Assembly (NCBI GenBank): GCA_001579985.1 | Contig: LRSR01005465.1 | Coordinates: forward strand, 1-25,899 | From: Hypsibius dujardini | Taxonomy: Eukaryota; Tardigrada; Eutardigrada; Parachela; Hypsibiidae | Length of the DNA: 25,899 nt | Direction of reading: 5' to 3' | Part shown: one piece after another, positions 10,711-19,588 of the stretch | Position numbering within the stretch: position 1 is the first letter of the stretch | How the letters are laid out: each line of letters starts with the position of its first letter | The notes under the pieces: generated by a model | The model's input: only the letters and a program-made list of their open reading frames with translations | Database searches by the model: none | What the model was told of the DNA's origin: nothing | Program-made: the position numbers and the translations under genes

Positions 10711-11549
10711 GGCGAGGGCTATGCTCACAACCCTACACAATCTTTTGCTATGCTCACAACCCACACAACCTTTTTAATTATCAATTGCTATATACACAAC
10801 CTTTTTTGCAAATTGTTGATCACAACCTTTTCCCGGCCTTTGTCCTCAATCAGTTTTCTGCAACAATTCAGTTGGCTCCAAGTCGACTGCGAAGCTCTCT
10901 GGAAAGTTTTAGAGGCTCAGCCTGATCTAGTGAACATGAGATTTTGAATATCAGAAAAACTATTTGACCCAACAAAATACCTTATATTTTTTTGCTGTAG
11001 GCTATATAAAATTTCTAAATCCTTATATAAAATTATAGATCCTTATAAATTTTAATGTGAAAATAGATTTACTGATAAAATTTGAATGTTTTTTGTAAGG
11101 TCTTATAAGTGCTTTTAATTTGTAAGACCGGGCACTAAAAATCATTATAAATTTTTATCAGGAAAAGATGACCGGTGGTCAATTGGCACGGGAACATATA
11201 TAGAACAAAAAAAATCCTCAAATTGCTGCCACTGAATGTTGTTTTCAGGTTTGACCAATAGGAAAAATGCTTAGGTACTGACCGTCAATTATTATTACAC
11301 TTTCACGGAAATCAGTAATCACGTTGTGATCCCCTGTATACTTTCTACTAAATAAAGACACTTCTTCTGATCACTATTGCAACCAAAAGTATATAAAAAA
11401 TAGTCCTCCGGAAAAGGTTGTGTACATAGTTAAAGGTTGTGTCCAACAATTAGCGAAAAAGGTTGTGTACATAGCAATTGATAACTAAAAAGGTTGTGTA
11501 GGTTGTGAGCATAGCGAAAGGTTGTGCAAGGTTGTGGGCATAGCTCTCC
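10711..11549. mobile_element. Mutator-like non-autonomous element with long TIRs
   Basis: A 9-bp direct repeat TTAATTTTA flanks the element exactly (10702-10710 and 11550-11558). Terminal inverted repeats of about 120-145 bp (10711 to about 10838; about 11403-11549) start GGCGAGGGCTATGC on the left and, complemented, GGAGAGCTATGC on the right. Each arm is built from repeated CTATG-CTCACAACC and CACAACCTTTT units. The interior (about 560 bp, AT-rich) has no credible gene. A 9-bp duplication plus long TIRs points to the Mutator superfamily; hAT (8 bp) is the alternative. Confidence 0.75.
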
Positions 11550-11673
11550 TTAATTTTATTTACTTGTCTCGAAGTAAAAACATAATTCTTCATGATTTTG
11601 CAAGCGCAATATAGTACTTTACATAAAAATACTTATAAGGTAAGGTATAGTAAAAAAATATCGTATGCAAGGT

Positions 11674-14216
11674 TTAATATTTGGACGCATCCGGCATGGC
11701 TCCTGTGTCTGGTCCCGCAGCAGTAGATGCCTGTACTTCAGCGTATGTGGGCGGAGCGCCGACAAAGTTTTGTGGATACGGCTGAGGCTGGACAGGATAG
11801 TTAGGCTGACCAACAACGTACGGCCCAACAGAAGTGGTCGGTCCTGAGGCAGCGGAATGCATTGGCACAGCCACACCCTGAACGTGACGATGAAGTAATC
11901 GCCCTCGCTGACGTCTGCAAATCAACTGGACAATGACGACAAGAATTGTCAGGCTGAAGACGCTGCCAATGATAGCACCAACAATTGTAAAGGTATCTGA
12001 AAAGAAACGAAACGTTCGTTGGCTTGAAGGGATCCAAGTCGGCATTTGCGTTTTGCTGGAGTTTTACAAGTTTAACAATTACTTCAAAGACAGCATTTTT
12101 TAATCCTTAAGACTTCACCGAATAAATAACGCAGCGTTCATGCTTTTTTCTCATCTATCATTTTTAAGCTTTTTCAGTGTCAAGACCTTTTTATAGTAAA
12201 AACCACTGTATTTCATTGAACTGTTTAAACACCATCTAGTAAGAAGTTGCATAGTAATTTACACTATTTCCTTTATTTGATTTTTTTCAAAGAGGGATCG
12301 CACATTGCCTCCGCTGGATGTATACTTTAGTACAATTTTTTGTGACCGTGTACGAAATTAATTTCATTGGTGACTTAATCTAAATGTTTTTGGCTAAACC
12401 TCCAGGTTGGGAAAACACGGGATCAATTTGAAAAGGCGATTTATTGAAACGCAATAACTATAGTTGTTGTGTCACTGCTCCATCCCCAATTTAATTGGGA
12501 ATCGATTGGCATCATCCAAATATTTTTTTCGTATCAGGGGCGGAACCGCATGCTAACTTTTAATAGTAATAGTAACTTTAGTATCTGGAATTTGCGGCCC
12601 TTTCAAAACTGTTTACAACTCCGCCTCCTACATCCATAAAAAGATTAGGTTGATACCAATTGATTACAAATTAAAGTTGGGATGGGATAACGTCAAAATA
12701 ACTATGTTTAATGCAAGTCGCTAAATCGTCATTTTTACAGTGAGGATCAAGGAAAATAGAATCCTACAATGTTTTCCCAACATTAGAATTTCGCAAAACG
12801 AAACACATTTGATGTTGTCGCAGATGAAATAAATTTTATAAATTATCGCTAACAGTGTGCGAATTTGAAAAAAATGAAGCAGAGGCATTGTGCACCCCTC
12901 CCCTCAGAAGAACGTCTAAGTTAGTTGGAATGAAATTGAGGCAAACCTACCGATATCGGGGGAATAGCTAGAGACTGGTGATGCCCGACAAGATGATCCG
13001 TAAGTGCCCGATGTTCCCTGGTTCTTCCAGAAGGCATAGTTGCCCACATCAATAGTCGAGGTATAGGCGTTTGGGCAGTTGACCCTATCACCGGTTTCGC
13101 AGTACAAGTCCTTGTGCATATAGCCCGACAAGGCTGTGCAATAAATATTATCCGACCTTGATTGACCTGAAATCAAGTCATAATCGTTCCATCGGTTACA
13201 GAGATACGCGAAAGCCACAAACAACCTACGACCGAATTCAGACTTAAGGCCGGCATACGTTGCGTGCTACACCTTACCCCGCAGTACGTTGTAATCCAGC
13301 CTGAAGGATCTGCTGTTCCACGTGAAATTAGGACTACTCCGAATAAACTCAATGGATAATGTCACTTTTGATTGATAGGATGAGAGAAGTTGTGCCACGG
13401 ATGTGGGGCTGAATGAGGAGTAGACGTCGCCGCCAGGAAGTTGCTTGACCAATTTGAATAATCTCGATCCAGAAGTGGTCGTGTAGCTCTCGTAGATGTT
13501 AACTTTGCTCTGGTACAAGCTCAAGTACCTACGAAATAGAGTGTAAATCATTTCCCCCAAGTATTTTGGGCACTATTGGATGTATAGTCAATATTTATTG
13601 GCCTGTGTTGTTTGAACATATTTCAAAGACATTTTGAGTGGCTCAAAAAGCGATTTGGCACTTGACGTATGCTGTGTGTATTGTGTTTACAGTTGCGAAA
13701 GTAGAAATCCATTTTTAAAAGCTAATTTTTCTTATAATTGCTAAATAAACGTTAAATATTAAGATATTTTATGGTGAATCTTATTTCAAATACAGGAAAT
13801 GTGACGTGCCGTTGACACAAAATATGTATTTCTATTAAAATACACTTTGCCGGTGTAAATAATTTTAATTGAATATTTCCTTTAAATCCAAACCACAATA
13901 TTTAAACTGGACTAATTACGGCTTACTTAACATTGAAGTAGATGGCGTAGGTTTCGTATGAGAGAATATCAACGGTGACGTTAACAGTGCAGGACCGTGC
14001 GGGCGCGGAGTCGAATTTGAGGACGCCCGCAAGCTCATCACTGGTGAGAGTGATGGTTGATCCACAGTAATCATTCAAATCATCTAAGACGAACCAAATT
14101 TAGTATTTTAATGATCCAAATGAACAAATTGGTAAAACAAACTTACATGGTATATAGGTGGCAGCACTTGTGCTTAAAACTAGCAGCAAAACGGGCGCAC
14201 CTAATCTTAGCAACAT
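11674..14216 (-). CDS. CUB-like/Cys4/TM/PPxY membrane protein, paralogue 3
   Basis: Five exons on the minus strand: 14216-14147, 14083-13927, 13528-13278, 13166-12951 and 11996-11674. Phases are 1,2,1,1 and the product is 338 aa. A 20-residue signal peptide (MLLRLGAPVLLLVLSTSAAT) leads into a CUB-like domain (about 29-158) with C30-G, SCTVNVTVD, ETYAIYFNVK, VNIYESY and SKVTLSIEF. The next module is C169-x12-C182-x7-C190-x28-C219 with CETGDRVNCPN. The helix lies at about 235-257, then CRRQRGR, then a Pro/Gln/Tyr-rich tail (QPNYPVQPQPYPQ) with PPTY at 313-316 and the same MPDASKY end as paralogue 2. Canonical donors and acceptors are present at every junction. It is a type I membrane protein of unknown role. 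Possibilities are adhesion or ligand capture outside and WW-domain coupling inside. It lies head to head with the MFSD1-like gene, 1.3 kb away. Confidence 0.87.
12480..12905. repeat. TIR-element family copy in paralogue 3 intron 4
   Basis: Shares ordered landmarks with the right half of the element at 23450-24058: TATCAGGGGCGGA, GATACCAATTGATT-ACAAATTAA, GTTTTCCCAA, GATGAAAT-AATTTT and AATGAAGCAG before a C-rich end. It makes up much of the 950-bp intron 4 of paralogue 3. The left end is not clear. Confidence 0.5.
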
Positions 14217-15515
14217 GTTGTACGTGAATCGGAAACTTCAGGACTGTCAAAATCGGGGTAATTTCTGCTGAGTTTCACCTCAATTTACAAAATGCGGGAC
14301 GGCAAAAATTGTATATGCTTACTTCTTCTAACAAGTATGCAAGTGTTGTGCTTGCACAGTTGGTACTTCGGGCGCAATAATTATCTTGACCAGATAAGAC
14401 GACAGTAGGTCTGATTGTCTGTTCACATTTCAATCTAACCTTCGTCACTATACTGTATCTGTAGCGCGAATTATGGTCTCACTTCTCGTTGGCCTTTTCA
14501 AATGTGGGATGATAATCAGGTGCTTTCCAGTGAGCGATGTTTCATATCCGAGAGGCCCACATTTATAGCCTTGAGTATCTGCGACAGTTTTTCCAGGTGC
14601 ACCGTCCTCGTGAATTTGAAATCAGAGGCAGTGGTTGCTCGATCGGCAGTTTTTATCAACTCTGTGCGTCAACAATGAAGTACCTGCAAATTTATGGCGC
14701 ATCTCACGACTTATTTAAACTTCAACGTTTTATCGTTAGGGAACATACTTTACCTGGGATGATTTTTAGAGGGAAATCCAGAATGATCTCGTTTTTTGTT
14801 TTTTAATATGGCTATAAGTGTTATGATTCTCAAAATTCAGTTCATCGGCCATGCTCCGGAAAGGTTTATTGCAGAATATTGAAGTTGGGAAAACACTTTT
14901 TTTTCGTCAAATTTTGAAGTTTCAAAAACTTCAATTTTGGAAAATAATGTAATTTAAAGAATTTTGAGATTATGCCTCTCAAAATTTAAAGGAGAACACC
15001 ATGTTGAACTGGATTATAAAGTGTTACACTATCTGAACAAAAATTTTACGCAGCTCAAAAATAATGTTTCGTATAAGAAACGGGCTCTGTCAAAACCTTT
15101 TTTAACGGGCATGCATTTGATAATAAACGGTCTGCGAAAATCTTGTATAGCGAACTTGAAGGAAAACGATACGAAATACGAAGAAGCGCAATAATGACCG
15201 GCGGACATTATCAAACATTGTGACAGACACTGCTGCAGAACGTGGTTGAGAAATAATATATGTTCACGTAGCTCAGGCCGGCGCAAGTCTCACAACGTTA
15301 AATGCGGTTCGTGTCTGGCCATTAGTAATTCGCCAGCAGCATTGTTTTTGCACTTTGGACTTTTCCGTTTTCTATGTAGTTCAAGAATATTTCGGTTTTT
15401 TTTGCCGGCTCTTTTTTTCAACATCCGCACCAAACAGCGTCTTTTTTTGCTTTAATACTTCAATGAAAATTGGAAACCCGGACTGTTCTTCCCCTCTTGA
15501 CGAATAAATGCATCG
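14217..15515. other. Divergent intergenic region
   Basis: This separates the minus-strand paralogue 3 from the plus-strand MFSD1-like gene, so both promoters should lie here. It carries the upstream blocks shared with paralogue 2 (TTCAATCT-x4-TTCGTCAC at 14428-14448; CCTTGAGTATCT near 14569) and a repeat fragment at about 14774-14990. I see no coding exon I would defend. Confidence 0.5.
14774..14990. repeat. Left-half fragment of TIR-element family
   Basis: Landmarks ATGATTCTCAAAATTCAGTTCATCGG, GCAGAATATTGAAGTTGG and the terminal CTCTCAAAAT block match in order the left part of the element at 23450-24058, in the same orientation. It appears to be a truncated copy. Confidence 0.5.
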
Positions 15516-18500
15516 ATGGATATTTCTGGGATGGTCGTCTTCCGCCTTCTTCGCTTCCTTAGTGTTTGTGGATCAGACATCGCCTCTAGTGTAGGTGCAT
15601 TTTTATTTCATAGCATTACCTTATTTCTTTATTTTTTTTGGATTGATAACGCATCCCTGCTTTATGATTTCAGCGGTCGTCTAACTGGCACTGCCGCGGC
15701 CTGTCATGATGAGAGCGATCCCGACTGTCTGGACTTCACAGCCACGCAGTTCAACAGTTTCTACATTGTTTTCTACTGGGTCGGCGGGATTGTCGCCATG
15801 TTCTCCGGGTTCTTTATCGCACGATATGGCGTATGGCTTACATCGTGTTTAACTGCAGCCTTTCAATTTCTTGGAATGTAAGATGTTGGGATACTAAAAT
15901 CAATGGAGTGGGATGAAAAAATACCAGAATCAAAATTAGTCAACTGATTAGTTTTTTAATCGAATAAAGAATCAATTACAATGGATTTCTACGTTTAGTT
16001 TTTTAATGTGAAAAAACTTTTAGTTTAGTTGTAGCCAAAATCAATTAACCACGCTTTTAGTTTTTCCTTTAGATTTTCATTAGTTGAAATTAGTTCATTA
16101 GACTTACTTCTTTCCAGCAGTTAACAAAATGATAACTTAGGAATCAGCAACTTAAGTTTTAGACTAGTTTAAGTTCAATATTTTAGTTTTGTTTCATTTT
16201 CCCATCCAATTAATCAAATAATTATTATATTTTTTACAATTTTTGATTTTTAGGTTCCTATTCACCTTAGGACCATATTTAACCTCTAGTTCCAGTGCAT
16301 TTGCTTTAATGCTAATTGGACGGCTAATCTTCTCAATCGGCCTATTTTGTCAGATGGTCCTCTCCCATCAGATCAAATCACATTGGTTTTTTGGAAAAGA
16401 ATTGGCCGTGGCGTTTGCCTTGTACAACGTTTCCAGCCGGCTGGGATCTATTGTTGCGCTGTCAGCCATCGGAGCTATCGTCGAGGATGTAGGCCTTCAA
16501 CGCACCCTATGGATCACATTAGCGTTTGGAATTTTGTCTGTGATAGGGTCGATTGTCTCTGGATGGATTTATAAGAAGCATGCGTCAACTTCCATCGATG
16601 CAGCAGTTTATGTCGATTCTAAGGGGATCGGACAGTTTGGATTCCGTAAAGTTCTCAGTTTATGCCGGGAATACTGGATTATAACCGCGACAGTCTGTTT
16701 TGTTTACGGGCCGCTGTTGACGACCATTGCTGATTATCCGCAATACTTGTCCGTGAGTTCTTTCCCGTAATTACGGTTCATCAAATTGAATCCGAATATT
16801 AATTGACATGAAACCACTGTATTGGAAGAACCTTACATTAAATCTTTTTAAAATAAACATACAGTTGGTCTAATGTGGAGGATTGCAGATGAGGCGGGCC
16901 TTGCTTAAAGAGCCTAGACCGATATTTCTTGCACTTCGCTGCTTCGTTGCTTCATTGGTTAATTCTCCAGTATAGGCCTGTGTTACATACTGTAGAATTC
17001 CGATCTACTGGTGCTCATTCTTGAACCCCTCAGTAAATTAGTTCCGACGGGCCGAAAATCCTGAAGTGCTTCAATCAAGGAATCAATCACCCGATTCTCA
17101 CACAATTTGTAGCAAGAATGACTGCTGGGAAAAAACTCAGGCAATCAAGCACGTGCAGTCTTATGGTCTCCTATTTTTGCAACCAATCAGCTTCGGTCTC
17201 TTTTGACTGAGCCGATTGCGCAATAGCACCAGTTGATTGAAATTCTACAGTATATGCGTACGATAATTTGAGCAATCCTGCGTTTTAGCATTATTAAAAA
17301 ACTTCAAATTTCAAATTTCAAAACTTCATTAGTAATTGAGAAAATATAATATCTTTCATATTATGTATTATTTTAAATATAAATAATTTGAAACTCATTT
17401 TGTTTATTTTAGCTCCTCATGGTGTATGCTACTTTTCACTTTCCTTAATTTCTGATCGCAATTGAAAGGGCTCAATATGCCTATGACGTGGCATCTAGTC
17501 TCAAGAAGAGGAGTGATCAAAGAGAGGAGTGCATGGTCTCTCAATGATGTGTGCTATCGAGCGCGCGCAGTTAATGACCAGATCATAAAACAGCCAGTAA
17601 GATGTGACCGCAATCGACAAAATCTTTGAAAAGTGTTAAACTGATTTGGAGAACAGGAACCGGAAAAACGAAGACTTAAAAAAATTATAAATGAAAATTG
17701 TTCACAAGTATTTGAATTTTCGAACATCCAATTGGCAAAAGTTGGTAAAGCCCATGAGAAATAGCGTAGAAATCAAATTTTGTCAAAGTTTTGAACTGTT
17801 CTGCTGATTGCGGGAAGACCTTACAAGCTGTTCTGCCACCTTGCTATTATTTGCGCGTGCGCGGCAGAACACACAATGATGTATACAATGGACTCCACCC
17901 TCAGAATGTGTGGCCATATACAGTAGAGCCATGTGCGGTATCATATGGGTACGAAGCTCTTTCAATTTTTTCAAAAAACTTCTCTCTCTTCTTAACATTA
18001 GGCCTCTCTCGGTACGCGTCATTCATTTCATTTCTAAAAAGAAACATTTTTCAGGAAAGGTATGGTTACACTGAAGCCGCTGCAGGTCAGATCACTGGAA
18101 TCGTTCCGGACATTGCCATCTGTGCCCCCGTCTTTGGGATTTTCATCGACAAATTCGGTAACAGTTGGAGAAACTGCAAAATTTTACAACGTTTGTAAAA
18201 TATTCCTTACGGTCTCAAAAACGCTTTCATTATAGGTTGGAGAGACATTATTAACACGCTTTCAACCGGACTGCTCTTTCTGGCGGTCATTTTACCAGTT
18301 GCAATCGGGAACCTTCAACCCATCGTAACGGTCACACTGATGGGCGTTGCCTATTCTGGAATAATTGTTGGACTGTGGGGCTCCATTCCGCTAGTGGTAT
18401 CGCCCGGTGACGTGGGCGTGGCTTTCGGCGTGGCTCTCAGTCTTCAATCTCTCGCTACCGGATTACTCCTTCTCGTGTGTGGCATCCTGTTGGATCAGAG

Positions 18501-18732
18501 TGACCTTGAAGCCGCACAGCGGTGGGAGTTCTTCTTCATTCTCCTAGCCTCGTGTGGTGCAGCGGCCTGGCTTTTGTCGGGAGTGTCCATCTTTTACGAT
18601 TATAAAAACCCGCTTAGACCTTTAAGGATGAAGCATGTTGTCTCTGTGATGAAGACGAAAAGTAACTCATTTATTCATGAATTGACGCCGCTTATAAATG
18701 GAACTGATGTCAGAGGGACGTTGAAAAAATAA
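15516..18732 (+). CDS. MFSD1-like major facilitator transporter
   Basis: Four exons: 15516-15877, 16254-16752, 18055-18157 and 18236-18732. Phases are 2,0,1 and the product is 486 aa, close to the roughly 465 aa of vertebrate MFSD1. In that family the protein is a twelve-helix lysosomal carrier that works with the accessory protein GLMP and moves dipeptides; that is family knowledge, not shown here. Sequence support: IDNASLLYD at the family's YDNPAAL position after helix 1, then FYWVGGIVAMFSGF, the GRLIFSIG and WFFGKELAVAF-x-LYNVSSRLGS signature, ERYGYTEAAAGQITGIVPDIA-x-CAPVFG-x-FIDKFG, and GLWGSIPLVV...VAFGVALSLQSLATG. The tail contains ELTPLI (470-475), which fits the acidic dileucine sorting signal [DE]xxxL[LI]. 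The start is the first ATG in the open exon; a short N-terminal intron cannot be excluded. Intron 2 (1.3 kb) carries a MITE. Confidence 0.85.
16990..17250. mobile_element. Tc1/mariner-type MITE, copy 1
   Basis: Inverted ends CTGTAGAATT...AATTCTACAG, with AGCACCAG/CTGGTGCT further in, flanked by TA on both sides (16988-16989 and 17251-17252). Internal blocks (GAACCCCTCAGTAAATTAG, then a GGGCC motif) match the copy at 21600-21787. It lies in intron 2 of the MFSD1-like gene and has no coding capacity. Confidence 0.75.
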
Positions 18733-19588
18733 ATTCTTGTTTTACCTACTTTTTGTCTAATTAAGACAATTATTTATCTGCCCAGTTTTGGTGCTCCTGC
18801 AAGCATCAGAAGGTTCTCAATTGTAGAACTACACGACACTGATAAAAATAAAATGGATTTTGCCGTCGCGGTTGCGGAGAACTTTTCTGGCAAAATTTCA
18901 GCTTGAATCCCGAGTCCATTAAAATCTCATGACATGATCCACACAGTAAATTTGAGTAATGGAAATTCAAAATATTAGACCCACATTGTTGAGTCCAATA
19001 TCACCAACATTTTGCATCCTTTCATATCTGTCCAATGCGTGGATGATATTTAATTAGCTCGCACGAGATGTGGCATTTGGAAGAGTGCCATCAGTGGCTG
19101 TGCCATTGTGTCCTTTCAACATCCCCACACGCCTTTTCAATATAGCCTTTTACTCCCACAGGCGCTGGTCAGTAAAATAGGAAAACCTTGTTATAGATTG
19201 TTGTCACGAATAGTTTACTGCATAGAAAAGAAGGGAGGTGTATTGGATTTTCGCGTGACATGAAATTATTGATGCAGGATGCCGATCCCAACTTGGGATG
19301 CGCCATGGCATGAGACAGTGATTTCTCAATGTCAGGCCTGTGTTTTGAATCCTTGATCCATGAATTGTTATGTGCAGGGGCTGAAGATCAGGTAAACAAA
19401 AAATTCTCAAATTCGTTAGAGCATTCATTCTACCTAAAGCAAGGAACCTTTTTATTTTTTTCACCGATCACATATACATCAGAAACCTTAAGCCATAGAG
19501 CAAAGCTTTTACCTATTCTTTTGAGTTGGTTTTTTATACAATTTCAATATTCATGGTAAGCTATTCATAAGTTTTGTATTGTTACATC
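18733..19588. other. Intergenic region, MFSD1-like to receptor gene
   Basis: An AATAAA at 18847-18852, about 115 bp after the stop, is a plausible polyadenylation signal for the MFSD1-like gene. The rest should include the promoter and 5' leader of the receptor gene, but I see no definable core element or further gene. Confidence 0.45.

Noticed and set aside
14964-15194. Plus-strand frame of 76 codons upstream of the MFSD1-like gene
   Set aside because: It starts inside a repeat fragment, is Lys/Asn-rich and lacks any domain or splice support.
17791-18054. Upstream extension of MFSD1-like exon 3 in the same open frame
   Set aside because: A CAG acceptor at 18052-18054 follows a T-rich tract, and phase 0 joining to exon 2 aligns without a gap, so the extra residues are intronic.
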